NCBI GenBank assembly: GCA_027922465.2
Contig: BQMF02000433.1
Span: forward strand, 186,001-250,000
Direction: 5' to 3'
Source: Turritopsis dohrnii
Lineage: Eukaryota; Cnidaria; Hydrozoa; Anthoathecata; Oceaniidae
DNA length: 64,000 nt
Shown here: positions 12,643 to 24,189 of the stretch, piece after piece
Numbering within the stretch: the first letter of the stretch is position 1
Layout: every line of letters begins with the position of its first letter
Position numbers and translations under genes: made by a program
The notes under the pieces: model-generated
Databases searched by the model: none
Told to the model about the DNA's origin: nothing
Seen by the model: only the letters and a program-made list of their open reading frames with translations

Positions 12643-12795
12643 AAAGAAAAACCAAATTACGCACGAGTTTAAAAAGAATACAACTACGAAAGAAAAAGCA
12701 AAAAAAAAAAAAAAGAAACCAAAGAAAAACATTTACCTAAAAATTGTAAAAAGGATAAAGAATACAAACCCAATAATAACGATACACGCAACACA

Positions 12796-12900
12796 CAACC
12801 TATCACTGTACTCTATACGAATGCTGACCAGCTTACTCCTTCAAAGAAATTTGAACTTCTGGAACTAATCGACAGAACAAAACCGAGGATTATTGCTATA
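12796..12900 (+). pseudogene. LINE 1 ORF2, first ~35 codons of the endonuclease
   Basis: The sequence reads ITVLYTNADQLTPSKKFELL, then ELIDRTKPRIIAI, the typical N-terminus of a CR1-type APE endonuclease (the YTNADQL strand holds the conserved Asn). It stops abruptly after the codon at 12898-12900, where the Helitron begins. The same domain resumes in frame at 17945. Confidence 0.85.
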
Positions 12901-14765
12901 CTAGCCGCCCAGGCGTATATATTTATACGCAGAAAAGAAGTAACTTTAATGTAAAAAAAATGGCAATATATAACACAGAACTGTTTACCCAGACATACGA
13001 AACCAAACATTACAAAATGTTAATTCAAAACAAATTGATACCTTGCAACTTTTTCTTTTGTTCCAAAGTTACTACTGGACTGCAACCATTAGTGAATTTT
13101 TGAAATGATATATAGTCTGTTCTTCCCAAAACCATCAACGTCATGATTAAAACCATGAGTTTCATTTCTTTATGCTTTTTTTATTATTACCTAAAAAATT
13201 AATACTTGAATTGTAATACCGAAAACCTAATCATGCTATAAGAATATTGAAATAAACAACAACAACAACAACAACAAAAAATGAAATTCAACTACGCATT
13301 TATCCTAAAAACAATAAATAAAAACAACAAAACACCGTAATAATAATTGTAATACTGTAATACCGAAAACCTAATCATGCTATAAGAAAATTGAAATAAA
13401 CAACAACAACAAAAAATGAAATTCAACGACGCATTTATCCTAAAAACATTTGAAAATATATTTACCTTAAAAATAATAATTAAAAACACAAACGTAATGA
13501 CAGAATTAGTATAGCTAAAGAATTTTTAACTTATGAAAACATTCACATATGTGGAGCCATTTTTTATTTCCAGTTCAAAGCTCCTCTCTGGAAAATTCAA
13601 AACACAACAGTAAACACCCCTCTTATCCTTTATTTATCCACTAATACTAACTGTGTTTTAACTAAATAGATACTATTTTAACTCAATACCAATTCACATC
13701 AATATTGATCATGATCTGTAGCCATTATCAAACACTTCTAAACTCTTTACTTTCTATATATTTCATACCTGTAAACAAATTAATAACACTCGATTTACTT
13801 TCCAGCATACTTTCCTATTGTAAACATACACTTTCTCTTTGCTTTCTACTGCAATTCCACTACCATTTTTATACAGTGAAAGACATAAAAATGCTTTCTT
13901 CGTAACTTCATAACTGTGGAGCCATTTTGAATTAAATAAAAAAAGGAACAGCAATTTCGTTACCGAAACAAATCAGTAACTGAATCTTTATGATTTGATC
14001 GTTTTAACTCTGTTTTTACTCTCTTTTAACGCTGTATTTATTAAATCCGTTTGACTCATGTACTTACCTATATTATTTTATATCTTTTCCAAACAATTTC
14101 CCACCGAAAAGAAGTAAAATCATTTTCACCAATGTAAATAAACAATCATCCTTTCTGCAGCCATTCTTCAACTTCATCTACACTACTTCTTTCTGCTACA
14201 CTCCCATAACTATTTGATAACTATAAAAAGAAATACGTAAAATCAGCACGACTTTCTTCCACTCGTTCTTCGTTTGGTTTTCATCTGAAAAAGCTATATA
14301 TAAAAAAAACAAACATCTGTTCAAAAACTCACCTACGCATGTGTGCTACCTGCTAACTAATCACTTACACACGTGCTGTTGCCTGTTCTTTTATTAATCT
14401 AAAATACAATAACAGTAAAAGTTTAACAATAAACAGTTTCATAATAACAATACCTTCGTATGTATAAAAACCTGTGTTTGTTCGTGAAAACAACTGCGAT
14501 AATGAAAACCGTTATTAACGAACTAATTTTTTGGAAATCGGCAACCAATCAAATTGGAGAAAAAATAATTTCTTGCCTTTTGATTGGTTTAAAAAATTTA
14601 ATCGTCACACTTAGATTACGTAACATAAAAAAAGTGTCTCTCACTTCTACGTGGTTTTACGACGAAAAGGGAAAAAATAAGAAGGATTTGACCGTTAAAA
14701 GAAAACCAAATATGTCACTCTCTAAAATAAAAGTGGTATGCACAACGAGGATTATTATAATAAGA
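12901..14765 (-). repeat. Helitron terminal unit F with the outer 3' end
   Basis: This 1.87 kb unit starts at the TC after the junction at 14766 and runs to the outermost CTAG. It lacks the short-unit sequence beyond its first part and carries a different 3' hairpin from the internal units. Within it, a segment with CCGAAAACCTAATCATGC and CAACAACAACAA occurs twice (13213-13320 and 13357-13448), with a more diverged third relative near 15420. No gene is seen in it. Confidence 0.6.
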
Positions 14766-17700
14766 CTAGTAACACGTGTAAAAATTTTTTACAGGTTTTA
14801 ATCGATGTGAGCTGAACAGAGACAAAGGCTTAGTATAATGAATTTTAGTATGATAAAGTTTAAGTGTTTAGAATGTAGTATCTGGTTTTGGACAGCGTGT
14901 AGAACAGGGGTTTTCATTCATCAAAAAAAATACGCGCTGTGCGTCCACTTTTTTTCACTTTTTCATTTTCATTGTATAAATTGAAGATGCAATGCAATGG
15001 TTCCCCATGATTAAAAAATATCTAACGTCAATACAGAAAAACTCTTCACTCTTTTAGTTAAAAATCTCTAGGTATTCCGGCTAAAGCATATTTAGTTCAA
15101 CACTGGAGTTATGAACAGAAAAACTTTTTAATCAGAAGATCTGAAACAAATCAAAATATTCATAATAAATCTTTCACCATACGACATAGTAGTAGCAAAA
15201 ATAAATTGTGCGTACAGGTAAACAACAAAAAGATTAAAATCGCTGTAAATGTTCCTGGAATCCAGACCCCAACGTAAATAAAAGCCAAACGCGAAAGTCG
15301 TAAAAGTGTCGAAATGTGAATTAAAAACAATTGCGATTTTCTTTACGAACCCAGACCGTCATAATTAAAAACCATGATATTCATTTCTTCAATCGCGTAT
15401 TATTTGAAAAGTAATGACGCAGAAACCCTATTAATACTATAAGAAAAAACAAATCAAAACAAAAAAGTTCTAAAGCGTATTTACCCTAAAAACATTAATA
15501 AATCTTCGCGCAATACTTTCCTTGTTGTCTATTGTTTCTTAATCTCGCGAATAATCAAAACATTTGAAACGGTTAAATGCAATGCAATGTTTTCCCCTAT
15601 ACTAATCGTAGAAAAATATTAACCGCCGTGGTCTGACACTCCATTATGAATAAGTGACCGCAAAAACGACCCGAAATTTTAGAGAGTGAAAGCGTGAAAA
15701 AAGCGGATGCACACTCGTGATTAGTATAAATATAGTATCTCGCGTAAAAGTTTTTTACGGCTTTAATTTCGGAAAGGATGTGCAAGAATCCCACATTCCC
15801 GTGTGCGAACCCCGTGACGAAAATTTCAATTACGGAATTGGGACTGGAAAATGTACCCAGGTTGTAGAGCTTGAAAATCTGAGCAAAAAAATGTATGGGA
15901 TCGTTTCGCTACGACCAACCGTTGCGGAGATATGGTCGATCAAAGGTTTTGATGAAGTCATAGCCGCAGTACCAAATAAAATTTAGGCCCAAATTTTGCG
16001 TCACCCCATCACCCGCATCGCGGAACCTATAAAACGTCAGTTATCCCTATTGGTTCTCGAGATATTTCCCCAAAAACGTCGCGTTCGATTGGGGATGCAA
16101 TGCAATGATTCCCCGTGATCATAAAACATCTGACGTCAAATGCCACGTGCTATTATACTAATCGTGAATGTGTCTTGCGTGGTCGAACTGCCGCTATATG
16201 ACCACGATTAAGAAGATTTTGACCATTAAAAAAACAAAAACAAAACACTCTCTAAAATAAAAGTGGGATGCACGATTGCGGATTAGTATATATAGACTAG
16301 TAACTGGCGTAAAAGTTTTTTACGGCTATAATTTCGAAAAGGATGTGTCGAAAATAGGTGACGAAAAATTAAATCTCAAAGTCGTGACTGGAAAGTGTTC
16401 CCATGTTGTAGATCTCGAAAAGCTGATCAAAAAAGTGTATGGGATCGTTTCGCTACGATCAACTGTTGCAGAGATATCATCGATCAAATATTTTAATGAC
16501 GTCATATCCGCAGTACCAAATAAAATTTAGGTCCAAATGTTGCGTCACCCCGTCACCCGTATCGCAGACCCTGAAAAACGTCAGTTATCCCTATTGGTTC
16601 TCGAGATATTTCCCCAAAAACATCGCGTTCGATTGGGGATGCAATGCAATGATTCCCCCGTGATGCGATAAAAATAACTTACGTCACGCAGCGTGCTATT
16701 ATACTAATCCTCGATTATCAATGGCCTAACGAAAAAATGACCACGATTAAGAAGATTTTGACCATTAAAAAACAAAAAAACGAACACTCACTAAATTAAA
16801 AGTGGTATGCACGATTGCGGATTAGTATAATAAGACTAGTAACTGGCGTAAAAGTTTTTTACGGCTATAATTTCGAAAAGGATGTGTCGAAAATAGGTGA
16901 CGAAAAATTAAATCACAAAATCGTGACTGGAGAGTGTTCCCATGTTGTAGAGCTCGAAAAGGTGATCAAAAAAGTGTATGGGATCGTTTCGCTACGATCA
17001 ACCGTTGCAGAGATATCGTCGATCAAAGATTTTAATGACGTCATATCCGCAGTACCAAATAAAATTTAGGCCCAAGTGTTGCGTCACCCCGTCACCCGTA
17101 TCGCCGACCCTCAAAAACGTCAGTTATCGCTATTGGTTCTCGAGATATTTCCCCAAAAACGTCGCGTTCGATTGGGGATGCAATGCAATGATTCCCCCGT
17201 GATACGGCAAAAATAACTGACGTCACGCCGCGTGCTATTATACTAATCGTCAATTATCAATGGTCTAACGAAAAAATGACCACGATTAAGAAGATTTTGA
17301 CCGTAAATTTTAAAAAAACACAACACTCTCTAAAATAAAAGTGGTATGCACACACGCGGATTAGTATAAGTAGACTAGTATCCCGGGTAAAACCTTTTTA
17401 CCGAACTTAACTTAGAAAACATTAGGTCAAATCCACCATTCCCCCCGTGTACGCACCCCGTGACGAAAATTTTAATTACGGATTCGTGACTTAAAAGTGT
17501 ACCCATGTTGTAGAGCTCGAAAAACTGATCAAAAAAATGTATGGGATCGTTTCGCTACGACCAACCGTTGCAGAGATATCGCTGATCAAAGATTTCGATG
17601 ACGTCATATCCGCAGTATCAAATAAAATTTAGGCCCAAATGATGCGTCACCCCATCACCCGTATCGCTGACCCCAAAAAACGTCAGTTATCCCTATTGGT

Positions 17701-17944
17701 TCTTGAGATATTTCCCCAAAAACGTCGCGTTCGATTGGGGTGCAATGCAATGTTTCCCCGTGATCATAAAAAACTGACGTCAAATGATGGCCACGTGCTA
17801 TTATACTAATCGTGAATGTGTCTTGCGTGGGCGAACTGCCGCTATATGACCACGATTAAGAAGATTTTGACCATGAAAAAACAAAAAAACAAACACTCTC
17901 TAAAATAAAAGTGGTATGCACGATTGCGGATTAGTATAATAAGA
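14766..17944 (-). repeat. Five tandem Helitron units (A-E) abutting CTAG|TC
   Basis: Junctions on the minus strand, each CTAG followed at once by TC, lie at 17375/17374, 16836/16835, 16297/16296 and 14766/14765. A mutated one (ATAG) lies near 15732. Unit lengths are about 570, 539, 539, 565 and 966 bp. Just before each CTAG is a hairpin such as CGTAAAA-AAC-TTTTACG and 7 nt (CCAGTTA), i.e. a proper Helitron 3' end. Shared landmarks (TGCAATGCAATG, GACGTCA, TATGGGATCGTTTCG) recur at the same phase. Units B and C are most alike; E is the most decayed. Confidence 0.85.
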
Positions 17945-18553
17945 TGTGAGTTCAAACCAAAAAAGGGAAGTGAAAGAACGCAATTGGACTATATAATCCC
18001 TAATTACGGCTTCTACTCAGTCAATCTGGATAAAAAAACGGGAAGAGGTGTAGCAATATATGTGCACACATCCATCAACAACTCAGTCTCAGTTATTTCA
18101 ACAGACATACAGTATGATGAGGCATGCCTTCTGGAGATGAAGTTGAAAAATAACGACAAGTTACTATTTGGATGCATATATAGAAGTCCTACACCTACTG
18201 ATACATCGCATGAAAATAACGAACATCTGAACAAGTTATTCAAAGATCTAGCAGGACGTTCTTATTCCCATATGTGTCTTGTTGGCGACTTCAATTTTAA
18301 AGATATTAATTGGTCCTCCTACGCAACAAGCAAAGGTGCAGAAAGTAAAGAGTCTAAATTCATTAACACCATTTTTGATTGCTTTCTACACCAGCATGTC
18401 CTGGAATCAACAAGAGCCCGTGGTAACGACGATCCTTCCTCTATCGACCTTGTTCTCACTAATGAAGTTATGCAGGTATCTGACTTGGAATACCATGCTC
18501 CTCTTGGTAAAAGTGACCACATTCAAATACACTTGCTATATGGACTTCTCTAA
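17945..18553 (+). pseudogene. LINE 1 ORF2 endonuclease, main part
   Basis: This APE-type endonuclease nicks target DNA for priming. Visible motifs are GFYSVNLDKKTGRGVAIYVH, the metal/phosphate loop LVGDFNFKDINW, SIDLVLTN and the C-terminal GKSDH with its catalytic Asp-His. The frame is continuous from the Helitron edge to 18553. True homology leaves this frame near 18540, where the sequence continues one frame over (MDFSKPQERYAYHKGDFE), marking a small indel. Confidence 0.85.
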
Positions 18554-18858
18554 ACCTCAAGAAAGATACGCATATCACAAAGGTGACTTCGAAGCAATGA
18601 AGAACATGCTTATATCAACAAACTGGAAAGAAACGTTCATACGTAAAGAGGGGTCAGCTGAAGAATTGTGGAATTCATTTAAGTCAACTATTCTCCAATT
18701 GCAAACAAGATTCATACCGAAAGTTACCAACAGTGGGACAAACAAAGGCACCGTTCCTGTCACTAAACCTATTCTAGCCGCACTACGCAAGAAGAAAACA
18801 ACGCATCAAAGGTGGATAGCAATAAAAAAGAAAGGTAAGAACCCATCAAGTTACAGAA
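18541..18858 (+). pseudogene. LINE 1 ORF2 linker between endonuclease and RT
   Basis: This shifted frame reads YAYHKGDFEAMKNMLI and LWNSFKSTILQLQTRFIP up to KKGKNPSSYRT, the usual connector of CR1-type ORF2 proteins. At about 18858 the text jumps to PVTAIFQRSFETG. That marks a deletion of perhaps 150-200 codons that removed the rest of the connector and the start of the RT fingers. Confidence 0.7.
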
Positions 18859-20301
18859 CCCGTCACTGCTATATTTCAAAGGTCTTTCGAAACTGGATGT
18901 GTACCAAATGATTGGAAAACGGCTTACATTTCGCCGATTTTTAAGAAAGGTAGTCGTCACAAGGCTGAAAACTATCGACCTATCAGCCTCACCAGCATAG
19001 TATGTAAGGTAATGGAATCACTGATTAAAGAAGTAATTACAAAATACATGATCGATAACAACTTGTTGTCGAAGAAACAATTTGGGTTTGTCCGTGGAGG
19101 ATCTACTGTAACACAATTACTGTCGTATTTAAATAAATGCATTGACATTATGGTCACTAGAGCTGTTGCTGATGCTATCTATTTCGACTTCGCCAAAGCA
19201 TTTGATACGGTTCCTCATAAGCGTTTGATTGGAAAGTTGTCATCATACGGTATATCTGGTCATCTGTTAAAATGGATTGAAAGTTTTCTGAAAGATCGTT
19301 CTCAAGTTGTGAAGATAAATGGTACAGAATCTGCTTGTGTAAATGTTTTGAGTGGTGTACCACAAGGAAGTGTTCTAGGACCTATCCTCTTCGTCATATA
19401 CATAAACGATCTTCCTGATTATGTGTCTTCCGAATCGTATCTCTTTGCAGATGACACGAAGCTTCTGCGGCGAATCAATTCCAAAGACGATGCTATCCAA
19501 CTCCAATTAGATATCAATGCTCTGGAAGAATGGTCCAGGAAGTGGTTATTGCGCTTTCATCCCGATAAGTGCCACGTATTGACATTGGGCAAGATCGAAA
19601 ACATCCAACACACGGAAAGGTATACTTTGAATAATTTTGAATTAGAACACGTGTTCGAGGAAAAAGATCTTGGGGTTATTGTGGATACTGATTTGAAATT
19701 TGACGAGCAAATTAACCCCACAGTCCAAAAAGCTAATTCAATAATGGGCTTGATACGCCGCAGCTTCGCCTACCTAGAGGAGTCCCTGTTTCGGCAGTTG
19801 TATGTAACGTTTGTAAGACCACACCTCGCGTATTGCCAGTCAGCCTGGTCACCACATCTACGCAAGCATATCGATAAACTTGAGGGTGTACAAAGAGGGG
19901 CAACAAAACTCGTCGATGGAATCAAGAACTTGCCATACGAAGACCGACTGGTACAACTGTCGCTCCCTACACTCGCATTTCGCAGAGCAAGAGGTGACAT
20001 GATAGAGCTATTTAAACACTTCAAAGTGTACGATCGATCAAGCCTAAGCTCAGCGTTCAAACCTAAATCTAGCTTGGTTAGACATCACAAGTTCCAGTTA
20101 GAACATGCATTTCCGACAGATGGTGTCAGAGATGTGCAATACAACTCGTTTTACTACCGGAAAGTTAATACATGGAATAACTTACCAAAGCAGTTAGTTG
20201 ATGCTGATGATATAAACACTTTTAAGAACAGATTGGACGAACACTGGGTGAATCACCCACTACGATTTGATTCATCGTTTAAAGAAAAGAGCGATTCGTA
20301 G
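18859..20301 (+). pseudogene. LINE 1 ORF2 reverse transcriptase and C-terminal domain
   Basis: From PVTAIFQRSFETG (18859) a continuous frame covers the RT. It has WKTAYISPIFKKG, NYRPISLTS, FDFAKAFDTVPHKRL (first catalytic Asp), GVPQGSVLGPILF and FADDT (Asp pair, near 19444). The thumb follows, with the CR1-type C-terminus RRARGDMIELFK and VNTWNNLPKQLV. An ATG at 19012 lies inside the domain and is not a real start. The frame ends at TAG 20299-20301, shortly before the AATAAT tail. The catalytic centre is intact but the protein is truncated upstream. Confidence 0.9.
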
Positions 20302-20345
20302 AGGCCTATGGCCTGTGAATTTGTAATCTTAAATAATAATAATTT

Positions 20346-21761
20346 CTAAAAAGTGTTTCTCTAGATTACTGGTTCTTGGACCAATGCTGTACAAAAGCTA
20401 CCGACCACATACAACATGGGTACACTACTTTGAAAGATTAGGACATGAGTGGTGATATAGATCCTACACAGACGATAATTAGATTTTTATTTATCTGGAA
20501 AAAGAAGTTTCAGGCAGTTTGTCACGGGTTTTATCGATTAACATTCATGCATTTGCATACTCAAAATGTAGTGTGTGTCAGATGGGGGTTGGTTTATGAG
20601 ACTTTAGCCCAAAAATTCAAAAATATTTTCATGTAAATTTTCGTCACTCTGAGAAAAGACGTATAGCAAACTATTTGTTTAGTATATATCAAATAATAAT
20701 GCTGTTTATTGATATCACCCGTTTTTGTCTCAATAAATATAAGACATGAAAAATAATCCATTCTTCAGTAATGTACATCACGAAATCTCCTCCGTGAACT
20801 TTTTTAACGAAGTTAGAGGAACTTGTCATAAGAGAAAAAAATAGGAAAAAAGCACTTTCAGTGAATTTTTTTATTTTTCCTAATAAAATTATGCCTTGAC
20901 AAGAAGATTTAATGAAAAAAAATTTGGGGTTGATTCCCCTTCAACGAAACGTCATAACGACGTGTTTGAAGGACCTTGTATAAAACGTCTTTCACAAAAC
21001 GTCTTAAGGACGTCTTTTACAGGTATTCCATAAAAAGTTTTTACGAAACGTCTCAATTTTTTGTAACACAGTGATGAGCGAAGTAATTAAACTTCATCAT
21101 TAGTATGGTGTTAATGGACTTTGATGTCAGTATTTTTTTAAGCCTCAAAACATATATAGTCTTTTTCTTTTAAGTTTTCCCAATATATTTCCTGGAAGGT
21201 TTGTTGCATCAAAAAGCCCTGAAAATATATTTTCGCAAATTTTTTTGTTTTTCATACTCGGCGAAGTCGTCACCTTCTGGATTAAAAAAATCGCAATAAC
21301 TGCTTCCAGGCCAAAACAGCAGCGCTATCTTCATTACGAAAACCGCGACGGTGGCGAGTAGAAACCAGGATGTGAAGACATCCCTTCCCAGATGTCATCC
21401 AGAACTTAAATTTACAAAATTCTATGTTATTAATTGTTCGTCTTCTTTCTTCACCATTCAACCTAAGAAATAAATAAACACATGTTTATTGGATATAAAT
21501 CAGCATAAATATAATGTCAGGATTCATAAAGTCAATCAAGTTATCCCTTACAAATGTCTCTGATGATCGATATTCAGGTCACTGAATATCCTTTCATTCG
21601 TGAAAGTGAATCAAATGCAAAAATGAAGCACAAAGTAATCTTGTGTATCAAACATTAGTTAAAATAAGCAATATACATTATGTTTTCCAACAAAGCAAAA
21701 ACACTAATATTTTTATGAAATGATATTAAGAATGGCCTTTTTGCATCACATTTAGTATATA
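20346..21761. other. Gene-free stretch with ACGTCTT-type repeat block
   Basis: No gene. At 20927-21066 short units AAACGTCTT, GACGTCTTTTAC and AAACGTCTC recur every 20-30 bp. Its inner edge (GGTTGATTCCCCTT) is roughly the inverse of the inner edge of the block at 10548-10690. The two might be opposite ends of one older element into which LINE 1 inserted. Confidence 0.4.
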
Positions 21762-23813
21762 CAGTTGACTCTCTCTAATTCGAATCTCAAGGGAGATAAG
21801 ATTTTTTTCGAATTACAGAGAGATTCGAACAGTAGAAAGTCTCTCTAATTCGAATTTTCAGACAAAGAGGATGAAAATTCGAATTGGAGAGAGAAATAGA
21901 GCGACACATAAACCGAAAATCAAAACATTCGAAAAAAGTTCGAAATTCAATTAAAACATTCGAAATTGTTCACGGCTAGTTTACACTCTGGATAACAAAA
22001 ATTCGAAAAATTCGAATTCGAATAACGAGAGAGAGAATTTAGCTTTGGGGACCTAAAAATCTGTTCAAATTATTCTAGTCAGGACGCTACCGTCAAAAAA
22101 AAGATGGCGGGATGCGGATTAATCGTAAATGGTTTAGAAAGCTCAAATACCATCCTCTTGTTACGAAAATGTTTACTGGCCAGTTTCTAGTCACCAAAAT
22201 GGGCTTTCCAGGACCAAAATACCTTTTTTCCATATGACGTCACAGGTCAAGTGGTAAGGAAAAGATTTTTTTCGAATTTTTCAAGTATCATTGATGCCAA
22301 CTGAAAGAGTTTGAAATTCTAAGTAAAAAACATATATAAACGCTAAAGTAACTTTGTCTACATCAAAAGTTGCAGCCTCTTGAAAGTGCTATGACGTCAT
22401 CGAAAAGCAGTGTAAAAATGAGCGATTAAAGAATTATGACATCACGTGACATTCCGCTGGACACTGGACACGTAAAATATTAATAAATAAAAGAAGCTGC
22501 TTCTAACTAATGTTTGACTTTTACAAGTTCAACAAACAGCAAGAAACAAACAAACATCATCTTATCCTACCAATAAAACAGAAACATAAACACGTTCAGT
22601 TTAACCATTCCATATTTCAGTCTTGCTGTCAGAATCAGCATTGTCTCTACCAGTGTCGCATTCGTGGCATCCACACAAATCTGTACACGGGAGACCATGG
22701 GATAAACAGATACAGTTTCCTATTTGACAAGCTGATTTCTTGCAGTTGCATGAAATCAGTTGTAACACATCATCTGGAGCTGGTGACAAAATCATCCACT
22801 GTATGGAAATGGCCCCATCAATAATTTTCCAACCATGGCCATCTGGCGAGGGGATGACAAAACTTGTATTAAAAGCATTTCGAACCATAGAGGTAACAAA
22901 GGAAACACGCTTGCAGTAACAGAGCAACGCATCTCTGGTGGGAGGAAGCTTTTGCAGAGGTGGTGTGATCTTTGCTGATGTAAACTTTAAGTATCTGGCT
23001 TCATTGACGTTTCCACATTTCAAGCTATATAGTTTACATACATATTTTTGTAACACCGCAAGCAATATGTGTCGAATGTTGTGTTTTCTCCTAGCCGTGT
23101 GACAACATTCACTCTGGGGAATCCTGCATTATTTTTAAAGCTTTGGCTTTTCCAATACCATGAAATGAACTCGTGTAGTCATTTCCGACAAAAGGCATGC
23201 AATGACGGGAGTGCCAGGCAGCATTCTTGACCAAGTTCAAGAGCAATGTTACTTATGCCAAGTACACGGGTTCGTTCTTTGACTCCGATTTTGACAAAGA
23301 ATTCTACCTCGATCTTTTGGCTGAAATATAGCGAATAAATGGCTATATCGCTATCGACTGTATGAATACAGATACTCCTTGCTTCATGGTTAGTGACGGC
23401 ATAAAAAGAGCAAAGGAACACCTTCGTATCAGCCTCTTCTAATTATTTCTAAGGGAGGTTTCTTCGACGCAAACCACCTATAGTGGAAAGCAAAATAAGT
23501 ATTCAATTATCGTTTGTAGCAAAAAGTGAAGGTCAAACATTCATTTGAAACAGATACGTTTCACACCAGTTTTTCAGTACTAAAGCAGCAGAAATAAACC
23601 AAGGTAGGATACTAATTTAAATTACCAGTTCTATCCTTATTTCGAGATGAGCTTCTATTCGTAGATGCAGCTGTTGGTGGTATTTCCAATCCTTCTTTCT
23701 CATTATCTACCTCAAATTTTTTCAAGGCTTTCACATGCGTATATGAATCATAGCATTTTTGGTAAAACAGAAAGATTCGAATAGTAAAGATTCGAATTAG
23801 AGAGAGTCAACTG
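21762..23813. mobile_element. Tigger/pogo-like Tc1-mariner element, non-autonomous, carrying a gene fragment
   Basis: Perfect terminal inverted repeats of about 26 bp begin CAGTTGACTCTCTCTAATTC on both strands, and the element is flanked by TA on each side (21760-21761 and 23814-23815). The CAGTTGAC start and TA duplication match the Tigger/pogo branch of Tc1/mariner. Further ATTCGAA-based repeats fill the first 260 bp. No DDE transposase is present. The interior is occupied by a decayed gene fragment in minus orientation. Confidence 0.8.
22601..23421 (-). pseudogene. Captured, decayed gene fragment with Cys-rich (CXC-like) C-terminus
   Basis: The upstream part (23421-23179) reads DSDIAIYSLYF, VLGISNIALELG and LPSLHAF. 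After a frame change at about 23180, NDYTSSFHGIGKAKALK-like text follows. The downstream part (23065-22601) reads LPPTRDALLCYCKR, PDGHGWKI, LQLISCNCKKSACQIGNC and LPCTDLCGCHECD. The order resembles a family of uncharacterised animal proteins with a DTDVFVL...LPALHALTGCD core and a cysteine-rich tail (family from memory, no accession). It is frame-broken and entirely inside the Tigger-like element, so probably transduplicated. Confidence 0.55.
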
Positions 23814-23815
23814 TA

Positions 23816-24189
23816 GTTCTGAATTTTCTTAATTGGGCTTGGAATAAATTGGTGCATTGTGCAGTTATACATAACTGTTTACACTTTTAGTTTTAGTAAT
23901 CAGCAACTGCATGGCATAAGATCTTCATTAATTTGTAGTAACAATAGTTCACCTGCGTGAGTACCAGACACCAACCAACCTGTATTATAGAAAGCTAGTC
24001 TTTTCTATTGTAAATTGATTATTATCCTATTTTCGTGCATACAGTTTGCGCTGACCTTACAGCCTATGGGCCTCTTTTTCTCTTTACTTATCGTTTTTCG
24101 AAAAGCATTCAAATAAAAGACATGAAGGACACTTTGAATAGGTGTTTGGATAAAAGAAAATTGTTAGCACATTGTATTCACCACTTCGA
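23816..24189. other. Short spacer between Tigger-like element and Harbinger remnant
   Basis: Nothing recognisable; I did not find Harbinger terminal inverted repeats here. Confidence 0.4.

Larger units (their letters stand above)
12901..17944 (-). mobile_element. Helitron (5,044 bp) in tandem-unit form, inserted in LINE 1 ORF2
   Basis: Read on the minus strand, the insertion begins TCTTATTATACTAATCC at 17944. It ends with a perfect 7 bp hairpin (GCGTATA, loop AATA, TATACGC), 8 nt, then CTAG at 12901. The flanking bases are A before TC and T after CTAG, the canonical Helitron target. Removing it joins GCTATA to TGTGAG and restores the endonuclease frame (IIAI + CEFKPKKG), which confirms both ends. 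Inside are further internal CTAG/TC junctions, so the insertion is a head-to-tail series of Helitron units. No Rep/helicase gene is present, so it is non-autonomous. Confidence 0.85.
11537..20345 (+). mobile_element. LINE 1: CR1/L2-like non-LTR retrotransposon, interrupted and decayed
   Basis: In order on the + strand lie ORF1 (11537-12642), the start of ORF2 endonuclease (12796-12900), a 5,044 bp Helitron insertion, the rest of the endonuclease (17945-18553), a linker, the reverse transcriptase (18859-20301) and an AATAATAATAAT tail at 20331-20345. The two-ORF layout, APE endonuclease, FADDT reverse transcriptase and short-repeat 3' tail match the CR1/L2 group. ORF1 has a frameshift and a stop. 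ORF2 has a frameshift near 18540 and an internal deletion near 18858, so the copy is dead apart from the Helitron insertion. Confidence 0.85.

Noticed and set aside
14281..14801. Possible gene at 14460-14801
   Set aside because: Lies across a Helitron unit junction; composition and similarity to other units indicate non-coding repeat.
15717..17202. Repeated 74-89 codon open frames (..VKVFYGYNF.., ..GIVSLR.TVAEI..)
   Set aside because: They begin in the 3' hairpin of one Helitron unit and recur only because the units are tandem copies. They are on the strand opposite to the element, one unit has a stop in the frame, and no domain is recognisable.
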